Below are positions 1 through 10,352 of a stretch of 64,000 bases of DNA, piece by piece. How positions within the stretch are numbered: position 1 is the first letter of the stretch; each line of letters opens with the position of its first letter. The notes below the pieces were generated by a model that was given only the letters and a program-made list of their open reading frames with translations, did not search any database and had not been told where the DNA came from. The translations under genes and the position numbers were made by a program. The stretch is from Diabrotica undecimpunctata (taxonomy: Eukaryota; Arthropoda; Insecta; Coleoptera; Chrysomelidae): the NCBI RefSeq assembly GCF_040954645.1, contig NC_092807.1, positions 1,736,001 through 1,800,000 on the forward strand. Direction: 5' to 3'.

Positions 1-1219
1 TATAATAAATTGAAGCCCCTCACCTATTCCTCTCAAACTATCATTGAAACAGTTTGCTTTTTATCTATATTATTGTTATTCAACAATTTTGATTTTTTCT
101 TTCAAAGAGACATTATGAAATTTAATAACACAAGAATTCAGTGGTATGATTGAGGCTGTGGTTTTGGTAGATCTGGACACAGCCCATTTATGAGCCCTTC
201 AGACATTTAGACGGGCCCATTGTATCACCCCTATAGTAATGGTGTAGTTTCTAATTGTTGAACAATGACTGAAGTTGATATTACAAAAGCACAGAAGATG
301 TCAACAGATAGAAAATCCCAGCAAATAGACAATATGGTAAAACAAACAAATTTAAGCAAAATGCATGAATTTTACTACTATATAACTGTCTACTACAAAG
401 TTTATCCTTAAAATTGAATCAATTTAATTTCTAAAATTTAGGAGATTCGCGTAAAAAAAATTTATTCTCACACCGTATGTAAAGATTTATTGAAATCAAA
501 TTTGTTTCATTATTTTCCTACAACTCCCATCCACCAACTCATTTCCTGGTCGATAGCTTTCACACTTAGAAACCGTCCAAAAGACTTCGGCAACAGCATC
601 ATCCTCCTCATGGCCGCAGTCGTAGTGGTTCACAGCCCACTCCGACTTTCACACGCTCAACGTGGCCGTGGATTAATTGTTTTACTAATTGAATATTAAT
701 CCAAGTGTCAAAAAATAATACCTACCTGCTGAGCGCGGCCTCCTCTAATAAAAGAGAGAGGAGCCCTTTTGTGATAGTGATAGTAGGTGCCTTTAATAGA
801 CGAAAATGGATGAGCTTCTTTTGCTTCGGTTTTTATATAAATTCAATCAATATTTGTGTCATTTATTTACACTATTGTAAAACCAGTTTTATTTGACTTT
901 TAATCAGAAATAATAACTATAGAAAAATATTATTATAGTGTATTTTTATGTATGAGAGAGTAATAAAACAATAAATTATGTATGCAAATCCCTAAACTGT
1001 TGATACGGGTGACTTAATGAAAAACAGATATTTGTCAACAAGTTTACAGAAGTATATAGGAAAACAATTTTAAATTGAGTATGACCACCAGGTATAAAGG
1101 TTGGAGCAGAATAGAATACAATAGTTGTGAGGGTTACTAATCCCTAAATAAGGTTGCCAGTGTCGGAGTGATGGAGGTTAACAGGTACTAATGAATTTGC
1201 AAGAAATGTAAGATGTTTA
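1..1219. other. Unassigned AT-rich DNA, presumed ladybird intron
   Basis: No open frame here resembles a known protein. The short ORFs at 490-699 and 705-896 have no recognisable motif and low-complexity composition. The stretch lies on the upstream side of the ladybird terminal exon, so it is probably intronic if the first exon lies outside the window. Confidence 0.4.
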
Positions 1220-1247
1220 TTTTATTGGTTATATATAACCAATAAAA
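1220..1247. repeat. Perfect 28-bp palindrome
   Basis: The two 14-base halves are exact reverse complements (left half TTTTATTGGTTATA) with no spacer. Each arm carries an inverted CCAAT pentamer. It lies about 310 bp upstream of the DD82E transposase ORF and 46 bp before a second perfect palindrome. It could be a cruciform-forming site or a remnant of an element end. Confidence 0.8.
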
Positions 1248-1293
1248 GTTTAATAAGTACCTACCTATTTGCAAAATAAAGTTTAATTCTTTA

Positions 1294-1319
1294 GATAAAA
1301 TAAAACGTTTTATTTTATC
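1294..1319. repeat. Perfect 26-bp palindrome
   Basis: GATAAAATAAAAC is followed immediately by its exact reverse complement. Composition is AT-rich, so chance occurrence is less surprising than for mixed sequence, but two zero-spacer palindromes of 26-28 bp within 100 bp is unusual. Confidence 0.8.
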
Positions 1320-1559
1320 AGAAATGAGTGCATTCCACGAAGTAAGGGTTTCAACAATCAAACATTTAATTCTTTAATTCCAGGAATCTACGACAGTAAT
1401 TGACTAGATAATTACCTTCTAAACTTATTCCACAGAAAATGTGATAGTGGGTTTTTCCATTTTGTAGGAAGGTCCAAGTGGCGTATTCAAAATTCTTAAC
1501 AGTTCACTAAAAGTAGGTACTTCAGTTGCAAGGTGCAGTTTATTGTGTATACTAGTGTT

Positions 1560-2900
1560 ATGGAAAATTTGGAAGTGCCGTGTAAACGCCGAAAAATTGG
1601 TCCTCTAACAGTTAATGAAAAAACATTAATATTTAATTGTTTTAAATCATTTACAGACAAACGTTTATGTGAAAGTGTTGATGAGACCGTTGAGTTAGTT
1701 AGCAGTACACTTGGTGTTGGGAAATCTACGATTTACAGAGTTGTTAAAGAAGAGAAATGTGGTAGTTTTCAAATGCCACGTAATGCTCCAGGGAAACCAA
1801 AATTTCAAATAGAATATCATTTTAAAGAAGGACTTCGACGGAAAGTGCATGAATTCTTCTTTAGACAAGAATTTCCAACATTGGATAAAGTTCTTGTCTC
1901 AGTTCGAGATGATAAGGAATACCCAGAAATGAGTCGAAGTACGTTATGGAAACTTTTAAAAGAAATAGGCTTCCGCTGGAAAAAGAATCCCAGAAAGTCT
2001 ATTTTATTAGAAAGAAGCGATATTGTCATATGGAGAAGACATTTTCTAAGAACCATAAAGGAAATGAGAAACCAAAAAAGAAAAATATTTTATCTTGATG
2101 AAACATGGATCAACGAGGGTCATACACCAAATAAATTTTGGCAGGATGAAACTGTTACAAGTCAAAGGCACGCTTTTGTAAATAACTTATCTACTGGTTT
2201 AAATCCACCATCAGGAAAGGGACGCAGGCTGATAATAGTACACATTGGCAGTTCAGACGGTTTTGTTGAAGGTGGTTTATTAACTTTTGAATCAACTCGT
2301 ACCAGTGACTACCATGAAGACATGAACGCTGATGTCTTTCAAGAATGGTTCGAACAAATGATAGATCTTCTTCCTAAGAACTGTGTAATAGTAATGGATA
2401 ATGCAAGTTATCACTCCAGACTTATAGAAGGACTGCCCACAACCAAGTGGTTAAAAAAAGACTTGCAGAATTGGCTGAGTTCAAAAAATATTACGTACCA
2501 TCCCGGATCTATAAGAAAGGAACTTTATTCGTTGTGTGCCCTTCATAAAGAAAAATTTAAAAAATACGAAATTGATGAAATTGCCAAAAATCGTGGAATG
2601 ACAGTACTTAGATCCCCACCATATCATTGTGAATTAAACCCGATTGAACTGGTATGGGCACAGATAAAGAGTGAAGTTTCAAGAAAAAATACCACTTTTA
2701 AAATTCATGATGTTAAACAGTTGTTTTTGGAGGCCGTAAATAATGTAAAACCTGAAAACTGGGAAAAGGCAGTAAATCACACTATTAAAGAAGAGGAAAA
2801 AATGTGGAAGCTGGACAATATTACTGATAAAATGATCGAGCCAGTTATTATAAATCTTGGTTCTGAAAGTTCATCTTCTGAATCTGATTTGGATTTGTAA
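1560..2900 (+). CDS. DD82E (Sailor-type) IS630/Tc1/mariner transposase
   Basis: An open frame of 446 codons starts at the ATG at 1560; the frame is open further upstream only through a GTG, which is not a eukaryotic start. Seen: an N-terminal helix-turn-helix region (about residues 20-65, including GVGKSTIYRV), a second HTH-like stretch (about 110-135), then a DDE core with D170 in FYLDETW, D270 in VIVMDNASYH and E353 in LNPIELVWAQ. I count 82 residues between the second D and the E, which matches the DD82E group described as Sailor; classical mariner and Tc1 have 34. The C-terminus is serine- and acid-rich. The ORF is free of stops and frameshifts, unlike most TE genes in the window. I found no convincing terminal inverted repeats in the flanks. 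It could therefore be a recent element whose ends I missed, or a captured transposase. Confidence 0.82.
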   Translation: MENLEVPCKRRKIGPLTVNEKTLIFNCFKSFTDKRLCESVDETVELVSSTLGVGKSTIYRVVKEEKCGSFQMPRNAPGKPKFQIEYHFKEGLRRKVHEFFFRQEFPTLDKVLVSVRDDKEYPEMSRSTLWKLLKEIGFRWKKNPRKSILLERSDIVIWRRHFLRTIKEMRNQKRKIFYLDETWINEGHTPNKFWQDETVTSQRHAFVNNLSTGLNPPSGKGRRLIIVHIGSSDGFVEGGLLTFESTRTSDYHEDMNADVFQEWFEQMIDLLPKNCVIVMDNASYHSRLIEGLPTTKWLKKDLQNWLSSKNITYHPGSIRKELYSLCALHKEKFKKYEIDEIAKNRGMTVLRSPPYHCELNPIELVWAQIKSEVSRKNTTFKIHDVKQLFLEAVNNVKPENWEKAVNHTIKEEEKMWKLDNITDKMIEPVIINLGSESSSSESDLDL

Positions 2901-3419
2901 CAAGTAGCTGTAAGTTTTATATTAATATTTTTATTCATCTATTTAACATACCTTAGACGGTTTTAAAAACTCTTTTTCTCTTTTGTAATTTTTAAAAATT
3001 AAAAAAAATGTGAATTTTTTAAAACCCTTTTTAATGTAGGCCAGTCAGTTCTAATATAGTGTGTGATAAAAGAGGTCACTTTTGTTTACATACACATAAC
3101 ACTTTATAACACTGAAATAATTCATTTATTTTTTACAATTATTCAAAGTAATTTTTCAATTATTATTATATATTATTATTTAAACGAACATACATTTTTT
3201 ATCTTTGAATTTCTTATTTACATTTCATTTTATCTATATTACAGTACATTTAACCAACTTACACCTCTATACGATTAATTTATTGAACGACTAATCTACT
3301 AACAACCAAATTAACAAACAAGCCGACTGATCCAAAAACTATTCATTAATTGTAAAAACGCTAGCAGAAAAAAGCTTAGTACCATATATACTAACTAAAA
3401 GAAAACCGTTGATTCTGAG
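2901..3419. other. AT-rich non-coding DNA
   Basis: The 3' flank of the DD82E ORF is very AT-rich, with runs of A and T. No coding signal, no clear inverted repeat matching the 5' flank. The ORF at 3063-3278 is low-complexity and has no motif. Confidence 0.4.
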
Positions 3420-3960
3420 ATGTCAGTATTATACAGCCTTCAACAGATCCAGAATATATTAAAAAAGGGCTCCAAGAGGTCATACAACTCTGACGTCTCC
3501 AACATTTTAGCAAAGAGGCACAATGAAATATCTGCCTTCTAGATAGAACTAACTTCTTACGGCAATATTGAAAATATAACGAAGATAACAGATAACGAAG
3601 AAACTACTCAACTGTCTTGTCAAAAATGAGCCGCGGTATCCGAAGAGGGAACTATCATCCTTACATTTTGTGTAAAATGCTGGGCGATCACCTGGCGTAT
3701 CAATGTCCAAAATAAAAAAATATTAAATATGTTAAATGTTTAAATTGCCTGCAAAATTATCCTGCTAGCTAGAAGGCATGTTCTGTATTTAGAGCTGCAG
3801 AAAAAAAATCAATCATCACGTGTTGCACAATTATCAAACACTCAATCAAGTAGCAGCTATACGAAAATTGTTGCAGGAAAAAATAATAGAAATACATCTA
3901 CCAAAGCTTAGACTTATCAGGAAATAGAAACAACTCCTCAATACATACAAAACAAATTTG
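3420..3960 (+). pseudogene. Jockey-type LINE ORF1 (gag) remnant with zinc knuckles
   Basis: Translating in shifting frames gives a CVKC..GDH..AYQC knuckle (about 3668-3710) and then KYVKCLNCLQNYPAS, a stop, and KACSVF (about 3722-3800). This is the characteristic tandem knuckle and C2HC order of Jockey-clade ORF1 proteins, which bind LINE RNA. At least one frameshift and several stops interrupt it. No ORF2 follows, so it is an orphan fragment. Exact borders are uncertain. Confidence 0.55.
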
Positions 3961-4123
3961 GAACTAGTAGTGCACAAGTTAATGGAAAAAATTCATTAGA
4001 TGTTTGATTTCATAATGTCTTTTATATCTAAGTTCAACCTTCACCACTACACTAAAGATATGCTGTTGGAGTACCAATGTCGTAACCACTTATTAACATG
4101 AAGTTAACGCCTTATTCTCATAA

Positions 4124-4724
4124 TCTTATATACTAAAACGCTAAGCCCTTTTCTTGTCCACCACTTTACTCAAAAACCATATTAGATAATTAAAATATTT
4201 TTTCGGAATATTATTAGTATTACGTATGAGATTGTCAAGATATACTTTTGGTACAAAAATTCACTTCCGGTTTTGAGATGAATAAAATTTACTTTAAGTT
4301 TTAGACCCCACAATGTATATATGGATCGAAAGGTCTCGTCGAAACGAATCTAAATATGTACTTCCGGTTGCGATCCGACACCGGAAGTGACCCGAAACGC
4401 GCATAAAACGTCAAGATAGAGCAAATCTGACACCGGATTCCTGATCAGCATGCAAAATTAACCGCTAAGTGATATCCATGTCGACATTTGATGAACTAAA
4501 AATTGCATTCCGGTTTTGAGGTCGACTTCCGGTTTCGTTTTTATTAGTCAAATCAATAGAGAATTCAACGTAGAGTTCAAAAATGTAAGTTCACGAAATT
4601 ATCATTTATAGTTTTTGGGTTATTGATAAAAATATTTTTACTTCCGGTCGTTGTATATATTGTATATTTTTCTCGCAAAATAAAAATTTCTTTTAAAAAA
4701 CTCGATGTCGAGTTGGTCCGCTAG
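4124..4724 (+). mobile_element. Non-autonomous Helitron, 601 bp
   Basis: The left end reads A then TCTTATATACTAAAACGC, fitting a Helitron 5' TC terminus inserted after A. The right end has a perfect stem AACTCGA-TG-TCGAGTT at 4699-4714, six bases, then CTAG at 4721-4724 followed by T. The 3' hairpin plus CTRR and insertion between A and T are the Helitron hallmarks. The interior has no ORF but holds about six copies of an ACCGGAAGT-like motif in both orientations (near 4264, 4362, 4381, 4432, 4508, 4643). Mobilisation would need a Rep/helicase from an autonomous partner; a decayed Helitron helicase lies near 35.4 kb. Confidence 0.62.
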
Positions 4725-5661
4725 TTTAAAAAATATATAAATATTCATTAGGAAACTTGGGGTATTGCGGTTCTTATAAGAAATAGGGTAAATATTCAAG
4801 CTACCTGATTATATAAATATTATTGGTACTTTCCGAGCGATTTTATTCCCATATAGATAAGCCATCTAAAAATTCTTGACGAGAAGGGATTACATGTTTT
4901 CATACCATAAATTTCCTGTTTATGTACTTATATTATCATAGTCTTCCATGTCCTCTATTTAGAAGTTAATTAAATGGCTATTTCTGTCAGTTTAGCACTG
5001 TTTTGGTCTCCTATCAACTCTCTCCATTTTTTTTGCACAGAAGTAAATGAGTTAGCAATTTTTCTTTTCGAATTTATTGCTTCATGCTCGTAAAAAAGTT
5101 TGGATGTTTTGTGTGCATACTGTTCTTGGTTTTCAATGTTTCATTTATAAAATATGTATTACATTATATCTTGCTCTTATATAACAAGTCAGTAAATAAA
5201 AAAAAACGTACAAGAAAAGTGAAGAAAATCAAATTGATCGTCTTTCCGGAAGTCTCGAGCCATCCCTGTCAAAATAAATAAAAGGGCTAAAGCTTTTCAA
5301 TCTGAACCTCAAGTTAATGTCCTGAATGTACACACCGCCGGAGGATTTATGACGTCACCGAGAGTTTTCTCGCGCCCGTGATCACTAGGAATTCTCATTT
5401 TCTCATCAGGACTAAATCGGCTGGAAAATAGCGACTGTCGGGTGAAACCGTATTTATTACAAGACTGTCAACCCCCGTAGAATTATTGTTAGCAGCCCTG
5501 CCGTTGTCTCTTTCTATTTACCAGCCTTTGTCCTTTGTGCTTTTGATAGTTATGGCACGATGGAGTGGCCTTTGCGCTTTCACAGTCGAGATAAATGGTC
5601 TTTAAAAAACTTTGGATGTGTGAATTTATATAAAGCTAACAAAAATTTCTATTACACACAC

Positions 5662-5663
<2 letters not shown>
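4725..5663. other. Presumed intron, with a GC-richer island at 5300-5560
   Basis: No gene recognised. From about 5300 to 5560 the sequence becomes mixed-composition and non-repetitive, including a TGACGTCA palindrome at 5350, in contrast to the AT-rich DNA on both sides. It could be conserved regulatory DNA of the ladybird locus, but nothing in the sequence alone proves that. Confidence 0.3.

Positions 5664-5742
<79 letters not shown>
5664..5742. repeat. (TA)n microsatellite
   Basis: About 79 bases of uninterrupted alternating AT. It forms the left part of a compound TA tract that resumes at 5981 and 6690 around inserted sequences. Confidence 0.95.
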
Positions 5743-5745
<3 letters not shown>

Positions 5746-5944
5746 GCTAAATAGTGGGTTTGCAGCAATAAAAAATGAAACGTGTACTCTTTTAAATTTT
5801 TATTCCAAGCTTTCGGACATTGGTTATGTCCTTCATCAGGGAGCTACAAATCAGGGACATAACCAATGTCCGAAAGCTTGGAATAAAAATTTAAAAGAGT
5901 ACACGTTTCATTTTTTACTGCTGCAAACCCACTATTTAACGTTT
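5742..5944. repeat. Foldback with 90-bp arms and a 23-nt loop
   Basis: 5742-5831 is the reverse complement of 5855-5944 with about two mismatches; the loop is 5832-5854. It sits between two (TA)n blocks. The near-identity of the arms implies a recent or conversion-maintained structure. The minus strand of the left arm plus loop contains a hammerhead core (separate entry). Such paired ends are reminiscent of the pseudo-LTRs of Penelope-like elements, but no coding sequence is left here. Confidence 0.85.
5804..5842 (-). ncRNA. Hammerhead-ribozyme-like core (Penelope type)
   Basis: Read on the minus strand: CUGAUGA at 5839-5833, one A, a stem II hairpin GGACAU-AACCA-AUGUCC at 5831-5815, then GAAA at 5814-5811 and GCUU at 5810-5807. 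All invariant core bases of the hammerhead are present. AGCU is self-complementary, so stem III would be two base pairs and stable only between two molecules, as known for the minimal hammerheads of Penelope-like retroelements. Stem I is weak (UCC with GGA). Predicted cleavage follows U5807. The other arm lacks CUGAUGA. Confidence 0.55.
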
Positions 5945-5978
5945 ACTTCCTTACGTTGTCAACAAATACTTTTGGTTC

Positions 5979-6689
<711 letters not shown>

Positions 6690-6741
<52 letters not shown>
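6690..6741. repeat. (TA)n microsatellite
   Basis: About 52 bases of alternating AT immediately right of the pogo element, the continuation of the tract split by that insertion. Confidence 0.95.
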
Positions 6742-6746
<5 letters not shown>

Positions 6747-7129
6747 CAATAATTTTAAATTACGAAAATTGATTATTTATAAACTTAAAAATGGTTCCAT
6801 TAAAAAAAAATATAAAAACAAAACAGAAATCAAATAAATGAAAAAAATGCTTGAAAAAAAAAGGGAAATAAGATTTTACTAAGAAACAGTTGAAAATAGA
6901 CGTGGAAATAAAACCGAAATAAAATAATTGCATGATAAAAAAAAATCCATGTTTTGGAAATGCCTTTATTTCAAAGTCTACTTTTGAACTGAGCTTATGA
7001 GAAATTGCTGCTTGACTTGAGATTTAGTAATATACAACATTCAAATCACCAAATGATAATGAACTTTTATTGAAATTCTAACATTATTGATCATCTTTAA
7101 CTTATTTTATAATTTATTAGAGTCTAAAC
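6742..7129. other. End of the presumed ladybird intron
   Basis: A-rich and T-rich sequence without coding signal, leading into the polypyrimidine tract of the splice acceptor. Confidence 0.4.
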
Positions 7130-7149
7130 TATTGTCTTTTTGATTTCAG
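7130..7149 (+). promoter_or_regulatory. 3' splice site of the ladybird terminal exon
   Basis: A T-rich tract ending TTTTTGATTTCAG places the acceptor AG at 7148-7149. The ladybird frame is open across it only through non-ATG codons, and the homeodomain-coding frame continues with the exon supplying bases 2 and 3 of its first codon, so the intron is phase 1. Confidence 0.8.
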
Positions 7150-7529
7150 ATGGCCAGAACCACCTCAACCTCTTCAACAACCGGCAACAACCAAAGAAAA
7201 AGCGGAAATCCCGCACGGCGTTCACCAATCACCAAATCTTCGAGCTAGAAAAACGTTTCCTCTACCAAAAATACCTCAGTCCTGCCGACCGCGACGAAAT
7301 CGCGTCCAGTTTGGGCTTGACCAACGCCCAAGTCATCACGTGGTTCCAGAATCGACGGGCGAAGCTCAAGCGGGACATGGAGGAGCTGAAGAAGGATGTG
7401 GAGAGTGCGAAACTATTGAGTGCGCACAAGAGTTTTTTAGAGAACGTGACTGATTTGGGGATTTTGAAAAAGAAGGCTATTATTAGTGAGGATGATTGTC
7501 CGAAGAATTTAGTCATGACCGAGAAGTAA
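7150..7529 (+). CDS. lbx: Ladybird/Lbx homeobox transcription factor, terminal exon
   Basis: This exon encodes about 126 residues and ends at TAA 7527-7529. A basic run PKKKRKS precedes a complete homeodomain (about 7203-7382) with [38 protein letters not shown] and the unusual Thr at homeodomain position 47, a trait of the Lbx and Tlx classes; N51 and R53 needed for DNA contact are present. Directly downstream comes [11 protein letters not shown], matching the conserved Lbx segment after the homeodomain, then a short insect-type tail. Lbx proteins are nuclear regulators of muscle, heart and neural cell identity. The first exon, which in this family carries an Engrailed-type repressor motif, is not in the window. 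The exon is markedly GC-richer than its surroundings. Confidence 0.93.
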
Positions 7530-7838
7530 TGGTGATAGTGATGTAGATGTTATGTATTTTGTTACTTAAAGTCAAGGTATAAGTACTTTAACAATGACAG
7601 GAACAACTTAAAGATGAAAATTGTAAAGTACAATATAAAAAAGGAAGTAATCTAAAAATTATTTGTTTTGGATGATTTAAAGCAGATTCAATTTGTAGAA
7701 TTTTTGTAATTTGGGACAATATGTGGTCATCATTGACTTACGTTAATCTCTGTCATTTTCTGTATCTGCACTAACACTAATTACTCTTTTTCTTTTTCTT
7801 CTTTCTGAAGAATGACTTGCAATAAGCAATATCTGGAT
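7530..7838 (+). other. Probable ladybird 3' UTR and downstream DNA
   Basis: No coding signal. The expected 3' UTR starts here. I see no canonical AATAAA close to the stop, so the transcript end is not placed. LINE-derived sequence begins by 7839. Confidence 0.4.
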
Positions 7839-8225
7839 TCATCTAATGTTGTTAAGACTCACTCCGTTAACTAAGACCTCTTCCTGTAGTTGTCCCAGTG
7901 CTTGCTCGAAGATACGCTCCGAGTATATCTTAAATAGCACTGGAGACAGAATGCATCCTTGTCTCAATCCTCTATCTATGAAGCTTGTCTCTGTCAACTG
8001 GTCATCCACTTTAATGTTGGCAGTTTGGTTGTAATATAAATTATATATAATTCGCAAGTCTTTATTATCCAAGCCCACTTCATTTACAAAATGGATATGA
8101 TCTTGTCATGTTCTACTCTATCAAATGCCTTTTTGTAGTCGATAAAACAAGTATATACGTCACAGTTAACATCCCTGCACGTCTGGATAAGCACTTGTAT
8201 AGCGAATAGAGTTTCTCAGGTGTCT
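7839..8225 (-). pseudogene. RTE-like LINE reverse transcriptase fragment
   Basis: On the minus strand from 8225 the translation reads TREALFAIQV-like sequence, CRDVNCDVYTCFIDYKKAFDRV (RT motif with the first catalytic D), then after a stop GLDNKDLRIIYNLYYNQT, RQGCILSPVLFKIYSERIF and VNGVSLNNIR, breaking off just before YADD. The order is that of endonuclease-RT elements of the RTE type. It is truncated at both ends and broken by stops. It belongs to the same family as the fragments at 16.8, 57.4, 62.8 and 63.7 kb. Confidence 0.8.
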
Positions 8226-8479
8226 AATTTTTGGCATTTTGGCATTTGTTAACTGTTCCAAAATTCAACGTTAAGATTTTTTCATTTCTCGTTAATCTGT
8301 TTTATCATGAAAACATTGTCGTTAGTATACATGCTTTTTCAAAAACCGTGTTGATCTTTTCAATAACGGCTTTTGAAATATGCTCTAATATACAAAGTGA
8401 GTTTTGTAAACGGAACGCCTCAATAATCAGAAATGGCTTACATGAATTTTGTGGATTTTGGTGTGTAAGGATCTTATAA

Positions 8480-10344
8480 TGGTTAAAATACTATAGTAGC
8501 AATTGCGTTGTTGTCAGTTCTTCCATTTTTTCTAGATCTCCAGTTAATTTTCTTATTTCAAATAGAACAGCCTGTATATTTTTTATATTTTGAAGTCCTT
8601 AGTCCAGAAAACTCATCATTAACTCTGACCAAAACTCAAAGAGGGATTTATTTTTAAACTGTCTAATGATTTCGGCATTTGCCGTAAAGTCTATAAGGTT
8701 TCTTTTTGGACAGTAGAGAGCCCTTCGGGTGTAATTTAAAATGGATTCCTAACCCACTCGTAACTACGTATTTAGTCGGTCGTCGGCAAAAAAATATCTT
8801 TCAAAATTTTTTGTCAGCGTCGCTAAATGATTTTCAATGGTTACAAAAACAACTTTCACGTGTTGTTCTTCAACCTTGTAAGTTTTAATATATTCATCCA
8901 CATTTGCAAACAGTTCTAGGTTTTTTCTAGGCTTTAAATTTCTGCTTCACAATTCTACATCAAGCATTAAGTTTATGACTCGTATCCAATATATGTGTAT
9001 TGGCTCCTTGAAGCTGAAGGTTCAGGCCAGAAGACATTTCTTTGGAAACCAGAGCTTCTCTGTGGATAATACAGTGTGTCCAGTCCATATACACATTGGA
9101 GATTTTTGTTTCACAAGCGCTTGTAGGCTTTAAAATTTTCCGGACATTGCACGAGCACCATCGGTGCATATTTCGACGCAATTCCTCCACTCTATTTTTG
9201 ATTCGTTTATATAATCATTTAATATAGCAAATAATTGAAGCGATTTTGCTTTAAATTCTATTGGTTTGCAGAAAAGTAGTTTTTTTACCACTGATGTGCC
9301 ATCACAAAATCGAACGTAGGCAATGCATCAAGCTGAATCGAAAACAGCTTCCCAAGGAGCTGATCCTGTACATCTTTGGCTATATCACCAATTCGATGGG
9401 CAACAGTATCATTTGATAGAGATATATATTCCAGTTTTTTGGCCAAATTATGTCCAAATATAGTTTCTACAATTCGAATTGCAGCTGGCAAAACAAACTC
9501 TTCACAAATAGTGTGAGGCTTTTTACATCTGGCTATTTGATATGAGACTTTATAAGAGACAAGTAAAGCTTTTTCATTCACAGTCAAATTTTTTTTTAAA
9601 AATGATTTTTGCTTTTTATGTTATTTTAATTTTAACTCGAAGAATTCTCGAGGTTTGTTAATGTACTCATTATCAAGTGTTTTCAAATGTCTTTAAGTTT
9701 ATTTGGTTTGATGCTGTCGGCTGCTAAAATTTTTAGCCAATAATACATAGAGGCCTTTCTTCTTCATTTACTTCAGTAAAAGTAAACACAAAATTTAAGT
9801 ATTCTTGAGAAAATTTTCTTGATTTTATTTTTGGAATCACTCTCGCCTGTGCAGTTGTTGATGCTTCACTGGTATCTATTGCTCGCTTACGCCCAGTTAA
9901 AAAGTTATCCATAATTTTGTATATAAATTTATATTTACCTACTGCTTGCGATATCTTATTGTAGTTCCGTCTAGTTCTAGTTCTAGTTCCGTCACACCGT
10001 CATACCTACAGAAGGACTGACTAAACTGACTGGACTAAGACTGGTCATGGTCAGAACTAAAGAGTGAGGAGAGGAAATGCAGGCAGACAGACGATCGAGA
10101 ATGTTCAAAATATCCGAACTTCTAGTGAAGAAAGGCAATCGGTTTCGAATCGGTGCCACATATCAATAAATTTATTTATTCTCGGTAATATGGTAAAAAC
10201 AGTAAGATTTTACTGTAAGTTTTTTGTCAAAATACTCAAGGTACATTATTATTGCCTAGATATAATGTTATTGTACGAGAGGGGGCGCGATGAAAATAAT
10301 TATGAAAAATTGGGTCGCAATAGGTAAAAGGTTGAGAAACGCTG
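8480..10344 (-). mobile_element. Decayed BED-finger hAT transposon (ZBED5-like)
   Basis: The 5' terminal repeat, read on the minus strand from 10344, is CAGCGTTTCTCAACCTTTTA, the standard hAT/Charlie-type end. The coding region follows from 9912 to about 8580. The opposite terminus is not recognisable, so the element is 3'-truncated or decayed. An 8-bp target copy would be TGCTACAT at 10345-10352, but its partner is not found. Confidence 0.7.
8580..9912 (-). pseudogene. hAT transposase of the ZBED5/SCAND3-like type, degenerate
   Basis: Start ATG at 9912-9910. The N-terminus reads SRKFSQEYLNFVFTF...EERPLCIIG, the beginning of a BED-like finger whose second half is broken. 9587-9285 is open and encodes KALLVSYKVSYQIARCKKPHTICEEFVLPA and ISLSNDTVAHRIGDIA, typical of this family before the catalytic core; ALQLD is altered to SIQLD. 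9190-8960 gives CRNMHRWCS and WTHCIIHREALVSKEM. Further matches (LATLTKNFERYF; FEFWSELMMSF) run to about 8580. Several stops and frameshifts make it non-functional. A related copy lies at 58.4-61.1 kb on the other strand. Confidence 0.75.
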
Positions 10345-10352
10345 TGCTACAT

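Noticed and set aside
490..896. Two short + strand ORFs
   Set aside because: No start context, domain or homology that I recognise; length is compatible with chance.
1533..1559. Upstream extension of the DD82E ORF
   Set aside because: It starts with GTG and adds nine residues with no conservation signal; the ATG at 1560 is the credible start.
1000..3400. Terminal inverted repeats of the DD82E element
   Set aside because: I compared both flanks by eye and found only short AT-rich similarity, not a credible TIR pair.
5346..5357. TGACGTCA as a CREB site (also at 33789 and 52210)
   Set aside because: Three 8-mers in 64 kb is near chance expectation; one lies in LINE sequence.
5560..5754. ORF across the (TA)n tract
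   Set aside because: Its tail is a tyrosine/isoleucine run produced by the microsatellite; no gene.
7262..7516. Minus-strand ORF under the homeobox
   Set aside because: It is an antisense shadow of the ladybird coding sequence.
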